Source: Anaerotignum sp. MSJ-24 (GTDB lineage: Bacteria; Bacillota; Clostridia; Lachnospirales; Anaerotignaceae). Taken from it: a stretch of 64,000 nt of DNA. The notes under the pieces were generated by a model, which made no database searches, was not told the DNA's origin, and saw only the letters and a program-made list of their open reading frames with translations. This document shows positions 9,962 to 18,148 of this stretch, piece by piece. The stretch covers positions 62,001 through 126,000 of the forward strand of contig NZ_JAHLPX010000001.1 of NCBI RefSeq assembly GCF_018918145.1. Direction: 5' to 3'. The position numbers and the translations under genes were made by a program. Numbering within the stretch: position 1 is the stretch's first letter; each line of letters starts with the position of its first letter.

Positions 9962-11110
9962 TTATTTTTCGTCCCAATCGGGATTTGCTTCGGCAAATTT
10001 TTTATTCTTTATGTGTCCTATTGTGAGCATAGGTATTACAACAGCGAAAAGACCTATGTAGCCGCAGTATGCGTAGCCGTATTTAACAAGGTTTACAAGT
10101 CCTGTAAGTGCAAGTACAACAGATACGATAATTGCAAACATAGATATAATTGAGCTTTTCTTTCTTTCCGAGCAGTTATCAAATATCTTTAAGCTTGAAA
10201 ATCTCGGTATTATGCCGTATACGCAGGTAACGCCTGTCGATATAAAGCAGAGGCAGAGAGAAATACTGTAAGCATAATAGAGAATGGGAATGTTCATTGT
10301 TCGGCAGGCATATAATGTCGGAAGTGCAAGTGCGTCTGCCGCCATAAAGTCCTTATACCAGCCGAGGAGCATTGTTGCGGAAAGAGCAAGTGCGATACCG
10401 TTCATAAGGAAAGCAAGGAACATTGCCTTTGATGCGTCTTTTCTCTTTTTAAGTACGCCTGAGCAGGCACATAACGAAGGAATGCAAACCGACTGATAAC
10501 CTGCGTAAACAATGGCTTTCCAGAATGCGCCGGGAAGGTTGTTTGTAACGCCATCTATCTGATGTGTTGCGAATATGTTGCTTATTACATCACTCTTATT
10601 AACAATACCTACGATGAATATTGAAAAGCTGCATATAAGGATTATGATAGACATAAGTGTTGAAGCCTTTGAAACAAGTCCGGCACCGAATATAGTACAG
10701 AGGAAAAGTATAACGCCTATGATAACGAGTGAAACGCCGTAAGGTGCTCCGAACTGAGTAAAGAGTGTTGCCGCACCGGATATAGATACCGCTGTGCCTA
10801 CAAATACAATAAGAATCATATAGATTTCGAATAATATTTCGAGCTTGGAATAGGGAGCCCACATTTCAACAAACATATCCTTGTAGTTTGTAAAGCTGTG
10901 ATTGCGGTACATTAAAACACATTCTTTGATTACAAGGGCGAGTATAGCCATTGCTATAACAGCCATAATCGGAGCAAACCAGCCGTATTGTACGTAATAT
11001 TGTGTTGTCTGGTTACCTGTGGCAAAGCCACCGCCTGCGTGTGAGCCGAACCATACCGATGCAACTGAAAACAGTGCGGCAAAGCTTGCTCCTTTTGTTT
11101 TTGAATTCAT
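9962..11110 (-). CDS. YkvI-like APC-superfamily membrane transporter
   Basis: A 382-residue integral membrane protein with about ten to eleven hydrophobic segments. The N-terminal stretch VWFGSHAGGGFATGNQ resembles the glycine-rich first helix of YkvI-type proteins in the APC/LeuT-fold superfamily, in which an unwound helix binds substrate and sodium. The substrate cannot be read from the sequence; an amino acid or related compound is only a guess. It ends in the hydrophilic tail KKFAEANPDWDEK. GGAGG lies 9 bases upstream of ATG 11110. It stands alone, with repeated palindromic sites in the upstream region and two terminator-like hairpins downstream. Confidence 0.75.
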   Translation of the reverse strand: MNSKTKGASFAALFSVASVWFGSHAGGGFATGNQTTQYYVQYGWFAPIMAVIAMAILALVIKECVLMYRNHSFTNYKDMFVEMWAPYSKLEILFEIYMILIVFVGTAVSISGAATLFTQFGAPYGVSLVIIGVILFLCTIFGAGLVSKASTLMSIIILICSFSIFIVGIVNKSDVISNIFATHQIDGVTNNLPGAFWKAIVYAGYQSVCIPSLCACSGVLKKRKDASKAMFLAFLMNGIALALSATMLLGWYKDFMAADALALPTLYACRTMNIPILYYAYSISLCLCFISTGVTCVYGIIPRFSSLKIFDNCSERKKSSIISMFAIIVSVVLALTGLVNLVKYGYAYCGYIGLFAVVIPMLTIGHIKNKKFAEANPDWDEK

Positions 11111-11151
11111 ATGAAAATACCTCCTTAAAAATAATAAATATAATGACGAGT

Positions 11152-11233
11152 TATGTAATTACAGAGAGCATTGGATTGAAGTATACGACTACTTAAATAT
11201 AATTATGTAGTTATATCATTATGTAATTACATA
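11152..11233. promoter_or_regulatory. Three related palindromic sites upstream of the YkvI-like gene
   Basis: TATGTAATTACA occurs at 11152-11163 and again as the 14-bp perfect palindrome TATGTAATTACATA at 11220-11233; a degenerate copy, TATGTAGTTATA, is at 11204-11215. The GT-N4-AC core resembles operators of GntR-family regulators (general family knowledge), but no GntR gene is nearby. The sites are 40-125 bases upstream of the start of the minus-strand transporter gene. The remaining AT-rich sequence to 11385 shows no gene. Confidence 0.5.
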
Positions 11234-11387
11234 ACTATCTATATTATAAACAAAAACCGTGCCAACTTTTAAAATAAGGATTTTAAAGGAAAATTTAGAT
11301 AATTTATGATATGACTGTAGATTATAATAGACAGAAGTGTAGAAAATATTAGATTAATGTAGAATTTTTAAGACAAAGAACACATTG

Positions 11388-11417
11388 AAAAAACCGATCT
11401 CATAAAGAAATCGGTTT
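11388..11417 (-). terminator. Intrinsic terminator after the YczE-like gene
   Basis: An 8-bp stem (AAACCGAT at 11391-11398 with ATCGGTTT at 11410-11417) is followed on the minus strand by six Ts, 8 bases past the stop of the gene at 11425. Confidence 0.85.
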
Positions 11418-11424
11418 GATATAA

Positions 11425-12093
11425 TTATATTTCTTCTGTTCCGTAAATAAATTTTCTGAGCTTCGGGCCGAAAAGGTGTTCAGACCACTTAACGGCTCTT
11501 CCTACAAGTATTGCGTGTATTATTGTGCCTTCTCTTATTCCGTTAAAGCCATGGAAGAATATGAGCGAAAGCGTTACGGATATACATACTATTATAATAT
11601 CGCAGGTGTTTTTTGCTCTCGGAAAATCTATATTGAATCTTATTGATACCGCTCTTGCAAGGCTTTCGGCAGGCAGAGCCATAAGTCTGGGTTCCATATA
11701 TATTTTGATTGTTGCTCCGAGCAGAAGTGCACTTATGACTATGTATAAAAGCTGCATTGGATATGTTGTGCATGGCGGAAGTATTCTGTTGACGAGAGCA
11801 ACGGCAATGTTCACAAACACGCCGTATATTATTGATAAAATAACCTGTATGAAATTTATAATCTTAAAATCCTTTCCGAGAAGTATCCATTGTATGATTA
11901 CGTACAGCGAAAAAACTATTGCCGTAACAAGACCGAGATTTGCGTCCAGAATAAGGCTGATTACATTCGGAAGAGATGCATTCGGAGATATTCCAAGAGG
12001 TGTCATTTTGGAGATTGCTATGGCAACGGCAGTTCCGAATACACCGATTAAATAAATAATCAGTCGTTTTAATAGGTTATTTGGTTTTGTCAA
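11425..12093 (-). CDS. YczE/YyaS-like integral membrane protein
   Basis: A 222-residue protein with about six hydrophobic segments; charged loops and the motifs MTPLGISPNASLPNV and GIREGTIIHAILVGR match the YczE/YyaS/YitT-type membrane protein family (DUF6198-like). The molecular function of the family is not settled; B. subtilis YczE is linked to surfactin production, which does not transfer to this gene. The longest ORF opens at a TTG at 12138, but AGGAGG at 12103-12108 is 9 bases before TTG 12093 and lies inside that extension, so TTG 12093 is the better start. Confidence 0.6.
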   Translation of the reverse strand: MTKPNNLLKRLIIYLIGVFGTAVAIAISKMTPLGISPNASLPNVISLILDANLGLVTAIVFSLYVIIQWILLGKDFKIINFIQVILSIIYGVFVNIAVALVNRILPPCTTYPMQLLYIVISALLLGATIKIYMEPRLMALPAESLARAVSIRFNIDFPRAKNTCDIIIVCISVTLSLIFFHGFNGIREGTIIHAILVGRAVKWSEHLFGPKLRKFIYGTEEI

Positions 12094-12151
12094 TTTTTGT
12101 GTCCTCCTGATGTTTTTTGCAAAATTAATATTACACAAAATTATATTACAG

Positions 12152-12185
12152 CCAAAAACTTATTGCAATGATAAGTTTGGTTTTT
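12152..12185. promoter_or_regulatory. Hairpin in the divergent region before the rRNA methyltransferase
   Basis: A stem of at least 8 bp (AAACTTAT at 12156-12163 with ATAAGTTT at 12171-12178), flanked by CC/GG that can pair past a two-base bulge, is followed by TTTTTA on the plus strand. No plus-strand gene lies in front of it, so it could be a leader attenuator of the gene at 12259 or an operator; neither can be decided by eye. Confidence 0.35.
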
Positions 12186-12258
12186 ATGGAATTTACGGCA
12201 TATATATGTTAAAATTACTCTAAACAATTAAATTTTTGAATTGCAAAGGAAGAAAAAA

Positions 12259-13488
12259 ATGAAAACTGAACGTAATTTTTCTAAGGTATACATAACAGAC
12301 AAAGCCGTAAGAGCATTAAAGGGCGGCCATCCATGGGTGTTTGCCGACGAAATAACCGCAATAGAAGGCGGCTATGAAAACGGAGAGCTTGTTGATGTGT
12401 TTTCGGCAAAAAACAGATATATGGGAACAGGTTTTATTAACGATAATTCAAAGATACGTGTAAGAGTTATTTCAAAAAATGCAAATGACAAATTTGATAA
12501 TGCGTTCTGGGAAAGAAGGGTTAAATACGCTCTGGATTACAGAAAAACCGTAATGGGTGATGATTTTAAATGTTGTCGCCTTATCTTCGGTGAGGCAGAC
12601 CAGTTTCCGGGTCTTACCGTTGATCGTTTCGGCGATGTAATCGTTACTCAGTGCCTTTCACTCGGAATAGATAAATTAAAGGATATTATATTCCCGGCCG
12701 TAATAAATGCTCTTCGTGATATGGGTGAAGAGATAAATGTTCTTTATGAACGTAATGACGTTAAGATACGTGAAAAGGAAGGCATGGAGGAATATAAAGC
12801 CTTTTATGAATATGACGGCTTAAGAACGGATACCGGCGGAAAAACAATAATAACCGAAAACGGAATTAAATATAACGTAGATTATATAAACGGACAGAAA
12901 ACAGGATTTTTCCTTGACCAGAAATATAACAGACTTGCGGCGGCAAAAATTGCAAAAGGCAGAAGAGTTCTTGACTGCTTTACACATACGGGAGCCTTTG
13001 CACTTAACTGTGCCTATGCCGGAGCAGAGCATGTAACGGCTGTCGATGTTTCAAAGGACGCCGTAATAATGACTGAAGCCAATGCTGTTTTAAACGGTCT
13101 TGAAGGACGAATGGATTTTAAATGTGCTGATGTTTTTGAACTGCTTACGGAAATGGCGAAGGACGGCAAATGCCCGTATGATTATATAATACTTGATCCT
13201 CCGGCATTTACAAAAAGCTCATCTACGGTTAAAAATGCCGAAAGAGGCTATAAGGAAATCAATATGAAGGCGATGAAGCTTCTTCCGAGAGGCGGATACC
13301 TTGCAACCTGCTCATGCTCGCACTTTATGAGAGATGACCTTTTCAGAAAAATGCTCCATTCTGCCGCCGCAGACGCAAATGTCGAGCTCAGACAGATAGA
13401 GGCAAGACAGCAGTCGCCGGATCATCCGATACTCTGGAATGTGCCGGAAACAGACTACTTGAAGTTTTATATTTTCCAGATAGTATAA
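12259..13488 (+). CDS. rlmI: Class I SAM-dependent rRNA methyltransferase, RlmI-like
   Basis: The likely reaction is m5C methylation of 23S rRNA. The 409-residue protein has an N-terminal PUA-type domain (AVRALKGGHPWVFADEI, about residues 10-80), a central RlmI-specific region, and a Rossmann methyltransferase domain with VLDCFTHTGAFALNCA as SAM motif I (about residue 235) and ILDPPAFTK as motif IV. A cysteine follows in TCSCSHFM, as expected of the catalytic cysteine in m5C enzymes. ATG 12259 is chosen over TTG 12241 because AAAGGAAG precedes it. Paralogues of different target specificity exist, so the exact base is not certain. Confidence 0.8.
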   Translation: MKTERNFSKVYITDKAVRALKGGHPWVFADEITAIEGGYENGELVDVFSAKNRYMGTGFINDNSKIRVRVISKNANDKFDNAFWERRVKYALDYRKTVMGDDFKCCRLIFGEADQFPGLTVDRFGDVIVTQCLSLGIDKLKDIIFPAVINALRDMGEEINVLYERNDVKIREKEGMEEYKAFYEYDGLRTDTGGKTIITENGIKYNVDYINGQKTGFFLDQKYNRLAAAKIAKGRRVLDCFTHTGAFALNCAYAGAEHVTAVDVSKDAVIMTEANAVLNGLEGRMDFKCADVFELLTEMAKDGKCPYDYIILDPPAFTKSSSTVKNAERGYKEINMKAMKLLPRGGYLATCSCSHFMRDDLFRKMLHSAAADANVELRQIEARQQSPDHPILWNVPETDYLKFYIFQIV

Positions 13489-13521
13489 CAGTATTTTTTT
13501 AAAATAAGGGAGGAATAAATT

Positions 13522-14196
13522 ATGGAATATGAAATCAAAGGCGGAGCTTTTCCTGTTGTTATATGTCATCTGAAAAAGGGCGAAAAAATGATAACAGAAA
13601 AAGGAGCAATGGTATGGATGAGCCCTTGTATGGAAATGGAAACTAAGGGCGGTGGCTTAGGCAAAATGTTTTCTAAAGCGTTTTCGGGTGAGCATATGTT
13701 TCAGAATATTTATACAGCAAAGGCAGATGGAATAATTGCCTTTGGCTCAAGCTTTCCGGGAAAAATTCTTCCTATAGAAATTAGTAACGGACATGAATTT
13801 ATATTACAGAAGAAAGCTTTTCTTGCATCGGAAATAGGCGTTGAGCTTTCAACTCATTTCAACAAGAAGTTGGGTACAGGCTTATTCGGAGGCGAGGGCT
13901 TTATAATGCAGAAGGTTTCCGGAAATGGTTTTGTGTTTGCTGAGGTTGACGGAGAACTTATAGAATATAGTCTTGGAGCAGGTGAGCAGATGATTGTCGA
14001 TACCGGTTATGTACTTGGCTTTGAAGGCTCTGTTAATCTTGATATACAGCAGATAAAAGGATTCAAGAATATAGCTCTTGGCGGCGAGGGACTGTTTAAT
14101 ACCGTTCTTACAGGCCCGGGCAAAATCTGGCTTCAGACAATGCCTATTTCTGCTGTGGCCGGAGCAGTTGCACCGTTTATACCTACCGGTGATTAA
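13522..14196 (+). CDS. AIM24 / TIGR00266 family protein
   Basis: A 224-residue soluble beta-rich protein matching the AIM24 family: MEYEIKGGAFPVVICHLKKGEKMITEKGAMVWMSP-type opening with alternating glycine-rich strands and the FGGEGFIMQKVSGNGFVF segment. It has no signal peptide. Bacterial members form a double-stranded beta-helix or TRAP-like fold and have no agreed function. AGGGAGG lies a few bases before ATG 13522. It may be co-transcribed with the small membrane protein 55 bases downstream. Confidence 0.8.
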   Translation: MEYEIKGGAFPVVICHLKKGEKMITEKGAMVWMSPCMEMETKGGGLGKMFSKAFSGEHMFQNIYTAKADGIIAFGSSFPGKILPIEISNGHEFILQKKAFLASEIGVELSTHFNKKLGTGLFGGEGFIMQKVSGNGFVFAEVDGELIEYSLGAGEQMIVDTGYVLGFEGSVNLDIQQIKGFKNIALGGEGLFNTVLTGPGKIWLQTMPISAVAGAVAPFIPTGD

Positions 14197-14251
14197 TGGA
14201 GAATTCAGCATTGTAAATTAACAAGTCGGAATTTCATAAGGAGATTACAAT

Positions 14252-14428
14252 ATGAAAATACAGCTTTATGGCATAGTTATTATTTTGTTAAGTATTCTGT
14301 TTTCAGTGACATTTCATAATGTGGGGTGGACTTATTTCATTGGTGATATTGGCATGGAGTGGCAGCATTTGTTTATGATTACCGGAATTGTTGGTGCGGT
14401 GCTTGCACTTCTTCCGAGTAAGAAATGA
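14252..14428 (+). CDS. 58-residue membrane protein
   Basis: A short ORF starting at ATG 14252 with AAGGAG eight bases upstream and ending in TGA at 14426-14428. The product has two hydrophobic segments (about residues 5-20 and 40-54) joined by a loop with aromatic residues and ends in LLPSKK. No family is recognised. The well-spaced ribosome binding site, codon use like its neighbours and a terminator shortly after support a real gene, probably in one transcript with the AIM24-like gene. Confidence 0.6.
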   Translation: MKIQLYGIVIILLSILFSVTFHNVGWTYFIGDIGMEWQHLFMITGIVGAVLALLPSKK

Positions 14429-14448
14429 GTAAATTATGGTTTATAGGA

Positions 14449-14480
14449 TAGCCTCAGTAATATAGTAATTACTGAGGCTA
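14449..14480 (+). terminator. Strong hairpin after the small membrane protein gene
   Basis: A perfect 13-bp stem (14449-14461 with 14468-14480) with a 6-nt loop. Only a short TTG follows, so termination may be shared with the next hairpin. Confidence 0.7.
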
Positions 14481-14502
14481 TTGAACAAATAATAGATACA
14501 TA

Positions 14503-14537
14503 AATGGCACCGGGAAAAACCGATGCCATTATTTTTA
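14503..14537. terminator. Terminator-like hairpin between convergent units
   Basis: AATGGCA (14503-14509) pairs with TGCCATT (14524-14530), extended inward by CGG/CCG past one mismatch, and is followed by ATTATTTTT on the plus strand. It lies at the 3' end of the minus-strand MtaA-like gene and can serve both directions. Confidence 0.6.
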
Positions 14538-15557
14538 CAGCTTTGTGTTATGTGCCGCCTCTACCAGTGCAATAAGGTTGTCCGAAGAAACGGAAAAGGG
14601 AATTGCACATTCCGGTGATATAAGCTTTATGCCGTTTTTTATATTTTCCTCAACGGCTCTTTTTACGTCCTGCGGTTCGCCCTGTGCGAGAAGGACAGGA
14701 TTGTTTATACAGCCGGTTATCAGCATTCTGTTACCGACGGTTTTTACCGCTTCGGCAATATTGTTTTTGGAATCCATATGGAATATTTTAAAACCGGTGC
14801 CTGCTATATAGGGCAGTCTGTCGGCAACATTGCCGCAGGTGTGCAGTATTACCGGGCCGTATTTTTGCAGCTCCACTGCCGCTTTTTTATGAATCGGCAT
14901 AATAAATTCTTTGTATATTTCCGCACTTACGAGATCCGACGTAACATGGTCAGCCCAGACGATTATATCTGCACCGGCGTTAAACTGTTCCTTTGCAAAG
15001 CTGATAGGTATTTCCGAAAGCATGGTTATGAAAGCCTTTGTCTTTTCCGGCTCAAGAATTGTATCAAGTACAAGATTTTCAACTCCGTACAGGTGGTATG
15101 CCAGTGACCACGGGCCGATTACCTTGCCGATAACCGGTACTTCGTTCTTGTACTTGTTTTTCAGCCTTGAGCAGACCTCAATCATTGACGAAAATTCTTT
15201 TCTTGACATATAGTTTTTCGGAATTTCATAATCCGATATATTGTTAATCGGCTTTTTTATGACCGATGGCATTTCATATATATTGCCCCAGTCAACCTCT
15301 GCACCGAGAGCAGATGCCTCAAGAAGTATGGAAAAGTAGGGAGAAACAGAATCAAAACCGAATACATCATGGCCGACGGAGGCAAGAGCCTCCATTTTTC
15401 TGACATCGGTATGAGCCTCCGGAAAAAATGCTCCGGAAAGCTTCATAGCCTCAACAGTTGCCACCGATGTCGGATTGATTGCCGGATAAACATCAAAATC
15501 CATGTTATTTATAGCTGCAAATACTCTTTCCTTTGGTGTCATTTCCGGTTTTTCCAT
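14535..15557 (-). CDS. MtaA/UroD-family cobalamin methyltransferase-like protein
   Basis: A 340-residue TIM-barrel protein of the uroporphyrinogen decarboxylase superfamily, of the MtaA/CmuA branch whose known members move methyl groups between a corrinoid protein and a thiol or folate. The zinc-binding pattern of that branch is present: H239-T-C241 (ILHTCGNV) and a distal C317 in SPECAIP. True UroD arginines at the N-terminus are not seen. It is the third gene of the operon, 21 bases after the enolase paralogue. No corrinoid protein or MttB-type partner is encoded in the window, so the methyl acceptor and donor are unknown. Confidence 0.75.
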   Translation of the reverse strand: MEKPEMTPKERVFAAINNMDFDVYPAINPTSVATVEAMKLSGAFFPEAHTDVRKMEALASVGHDVFGFDSVSPYFSILLEASALGAEVDWGNIYEMPSVIKKPINNISDYEIPKNYMSRKEFSSMIEVCSRLKNKYKNEVPVIGKVIGPWSLAYHLYGVENLVLDTILEPEKTKAFITMLSEIPISFAKEQFNAGADIIVWADHVTSDLVSAEIYKEFIMPIHKKAAVELQKYGPVILHTCGNVADRLPYIAGTGFKIFHMDSKNNIAEAVKTVGNRMLITGCINNPVLLAQGEPQDVKRAVEENIKNGIKLISPECAIPFSVSSDNLIALVEAAHNTKL

Positions 15558-15578
15558 ACAAAATACCTGCCTTTTGAT

Positions 15579-16880
15579 TTATTTTATAACTCTTTTGAAT
15601 ATATCGGCTGAAGGGTAGTAGCCGCTTTCTCCGAGATATTCTTCCATGCGGATTGTTTCGTTCCATTTTGCGGCTCTTTCGGAACGTGCAACCGAACCGA
15701 CCTTAAGCTGTCCGGCATTTGTTGCCATTGAAAGATGAACGATTATTGCATCCTCGGTTTCGCCCGATCTTGCAGAGATAACGGGAAGATAACCGCTGTT
15801 TTTTGTAAGCTCGATGGCGTCCATTGTTTCTGTGATTGTTCCGATCTGGTTAAGCTTGATTAATACTGCATTGCAGGCACCCATTTCAACGCCTTTTTTG
15901 ATTCTTTCAACATTGGTTGTGAAAAGGTCGTCGCCGATAAGCTGGATACGTTTACCGAGCTTCTGTGTAAGAAGAACAGAGCCTTCCCAGTCGGATTCGG
16001 CACAGCCGTCCTCTATTGAAATGATAGGATATTTGTCAACCCATTCGCAAAGAAGATCAACAAATTCTTCTCTTGTCATAACCTTATTTTCAAGACCGAA
16101 TACATAGGTACCGTTTTCCTCATTATAAAACTCGCTTGACGCTATATCAAGAGCTATTGCAACGTCCTTCATAGGTTCATAGCCGGCACGTTTAATGCCT
16201 TCGGTCAAAAGCTCAAGACCTTCCTCGTTTGTTTTGAAGTCTGTCGGCCAGAAGCCGCCTTCGTCTGCGATTGCAAGAGGCTTGCCTTTTTCGGTAAATA
16301 TTTTTTTGGTTGCGTTGTATACGTTTACAACCATTGCAAAGCCGTCCTCAAATGTTTTTGCACTCATAGGAATAACAAGAAAGTCCTGAATGTCTATCGA
16401 GCCTACGGCATGAGCGCCGCCGCCGATAATCTGAATCATAGGAACGGGAACCGTCTTTGCATTTGCACCGCCGAGATAGCGGAAAAGAGGTACCTCCATG
16501 GCATTTGCGGCAGCATAAGCGACAGCCATTGAGCAGCCGAGTATTGCATTTGCACCGAGCTTGCTTTTGTTCGGCGTTCCGTCAAGGGCAATCATCATGT
16601 TGTCAATATATGTTTGGTTTGATGCGTCAAGACCGATAAGCTTTGGAGCGATAATATCTGTAATGTTGGCGATTGCCTTTCTTACGCTTTTTCCGCCGAG
16701 AACAGACATATCACCATCTCTTAATTCAAGCGCCTCGAATTTTCCCGTAGACGCACCGGAGGGGACAATACTGCGTCCGACTGCTCCACATTCGAGGGTA
16801 ATTTCAACCTCAACAGTCGGGTTGGCTCTTGAGTCAAAAATCTGTCTTGCTTTTACACCTTTTATTCTTAAATCCTTCAT
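15579..16880 (-). CDS. Enolase paralogue with altered active site
   Basis: A 433-residue member of the enolase family proper, not the mandelate-racemase branch. Kept residues: the SGASTGKFEA loop, H157, E207 (ADEGG), metal ligands D245, E290, D317, catalytic-base K342 (LIKLNQIGT) and K393. Changed residues, compared with the true enolase at 52375 in this window: the QEF glutamate is D166 (IQDF) and the His of the SHRSGETED loop is A370 (SARSGETED). These positions contact the substrate and its leaving group, so a modified substrate is likely; this is inference. Start ATG 16880 has GGAGGA 7 bases upstream. It lies in a tight operon between a kinase and an MtaA-like gene. Confidence 0.85.
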   Translation of the reverse strand: MKDLRIKGVKARQIFDSRANPTVEVEITLECGAVGRSIVPSGASTGKFEALELRDGDMSVLGGKSVRKAIANITDIIAPKLIGLDASNQTYIDNMMIALDGTPNKSKLGANAILGCSMAVAYAAANAMEVPLFRYLGGANAKTVPVPMIQIIGGGAHAVGSIDIQDFLVIPMSAKTFEDGFAMVVNVYNATKKIFTEKGKPLAIADEGGFWPTDFKTNEEGLELLTEGIKRAGYEPMKDVAIALDIASSEFYNEENGTYVFGLENKVMTREEFVDLLCEWVDKYPIISIEDGCAESDWEGSVLLTQKLGKRIQLIGDDLFTTNVERIKKGVEMGACNAVLIKLNQIGTITETMDAIELTKNSGYLPVISARSGETEDAIIVHLSMATNAGQLKVGSVARSERAAKWNETIRMEEYLGESGYYPSADIFKRVIK

Positions 16881-16895
16881 TATTATATCCTCCCG

Positions 16896-17900
16896 TTATT
16901 TTATCATTTCTTTAATAAGCTTTATAACCGAATTGTAATCGGTTATGTCGTTTTCTATCATCTTATAGGCTGTTTTTCTTATTATTTCCTTGTCTGCCTC
17001 CTCCTTTATGTATTCGGCAGGGGATTTTCCGTCAACTCTGGCAATAAAGAGCATTGCAAGAGTTTTTACAAAGCATTTTTCAAGCTCTGCCTTATCCATA
17101 AAGTCTGCTTTTGAGAAATATTCGTCGAGCATAAGCTTAAGCATATTTGTTGTTGTGTCTGACCACTGCTTGTTCTTAACCGTCTTAAGAAGGAAATGGT
17201 TTGAGAAAAACGCTAAATCAAATGCGGGGTGACCGTAATGACCTACTTCAAAATCGAGTATATATATTTTACGTCCGTCAACCATTATGTTTTTAGGACT
17301 GTAATCTCCATGAACAAGAGTTATGCCGTCACCCATAAGAAATTCGTTTACGCCGTCGGCAAATGCTCTTAAATCGGGGTGCTTTCCTACGGTAAACTCA
17401 ATGTACGGTGATATTCTTAAATCATAGAAGAGAGCCTTGTCACCGAATATTTTTTTGATTTCGGCATTGTCGGCACAGGCGTTGTGTACCTTTGAAAGTG
17501 AATCAATAGCCTTATGGGCAACGTCGAAATCGTATAAGCCGCTGAGAAGATCGCTTTTCCACATGGTACAGCTTTCGGGAGCTGCGGCACGACCGAAAAT
17601 GTAGTTATCCTCATCATAGAAATATACCTCGGGTACGTTTTCGGGAACTATTTCGTTATATATTCGGTTTGCCTCTTTTTCGATATACATACGCTTGGGA
17701 TCGCATAACCATGTGTCCTTTGTTTTAAGCTGAGCAAGAGCCTGTTTTACAATAAGCTCCTTATCTCCGGCATATACAAAAGCAACCGTTCCGGATACAC
17801 CGCCGCCGCAGTAGGTAAAGGAATAACCGTCTTTTTTGTTAATTACGCCTTTTTCGAGCAAGTACTGTTCGAGCTGTTCTTTTACAGCAATATCAATCAT
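16896..17900 (-). CDS. APH / methylthioribose-kinase-fold small-molecule kinase
   Basis: A 334-residue protein with the bilobal phosphotransferase fold. Seen are a glycine-rich loop (GGGVSGTVAFVY, about 32-43), the ATP-binding lysine K52 in LIVKQAL, the catalytic HGD at 197-199 with N204, and the metal-binding D216 in ILDFE, followed by GHPAFDLAF. The LIVKQAL strand resembles 5-methylthioribose kinases, but no mtnA or other methionine-salvage gene is near. The stop is 15 bases before the enolase paralogue, so it is the first gene of that operon. A working guess is that it phosphorylates an organic acid that the enolase paralogue then dehydrates. Confidence 0.75.
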   Translation of the reverse strand: MIDIAVKEQLEQYLLEKGVINKKDGYSFTYCGGGVSGTVAFVYAGDKELIVKQALAQLKTKDTWLCDPKRMYIEKEANRIYNEIVPENVPEVYFYDEDNYIFGRAAAPESCTMWKSDLLSGLYDFDVAHKAIDSLSKVHNACADNAEIKKIFGDKALFYDLRISPYIEFTVGKHPDLRAFADGVNEFLMGDGITLVHGDYSPKNIMVDGRKIYILDFEVGHYGHPAFDLAFFSNHFLLKTVKNKQWSDTTTNMLKLMLDEYFSKADFMDKAELEKCFVKTLAMLFIARVDGKSPAEYIKEEADKEIIRKTAYKMIENDITDYNSVIKLIKEMIK

Positions 17901-17985
17901 TTTGTTTACCTCCTTTTTTATTGCTCCGTTTATTTACAATACGAGTATATGTGATATTATGATTTGCCACAATAAAATATCCCAT

Positions 17986-18129
17986 TGCAAAATGTACATA
18001 TTTATCAAAATAAGTGAGCATAAAAGTGCAAAACGCATAATTTACATCGATTTAAAGATATGATATTATTTTTATAGATAAAATATAATGCTTTTGCTGA
18101 TTATCAATATATAAAAAGTGCATTTTGCA
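17986..18129. promoter_or_regulatory. Three TGCAAAAYGYA-type sites in the divergent promoter region
   Basis: TGCAAAATGTA at 17986-17996, TGCAAAACGCA at 18027-18037, and TGCATTTTGCA at 18119-18129, whose complement is TGCAAAATGCA, a symmetric form. They lie between the kinase start (17900) and the regulator start (18149), the last one just in front of the regulator's ribosome binding site. They are candidate operators of the PucR/CdaR-like protein. Confidence 0.5.
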
Positions 18130-18148
18130 CATCAAGGCGGAGGGCAGT

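Noticed and set aside
11525-12055. A 176-codon plus-strand ORF opposite the YczE-like gene
   Set aside because: Shadow of a hydrophobic minus-strand gene that has a ribosome binding site and a terminator.
14535-15557. Assignment of the MtaA-like protein as uroporphyrinogen decarboxylase (hemE)
   Set aside because: The HTC...C zinc ligands of the methyltransferase branch are present, the UroD N-terminal arginine motif is not seen, and no heme genes are near.
16896-17900. Assignment of the kinase as methylthioribose kinase (mtnK)
   Set aside because: Only the LIVKQAL strand suggests it; no methionine-salvage gene is present and the enolase/MtaA context points elsewhere.
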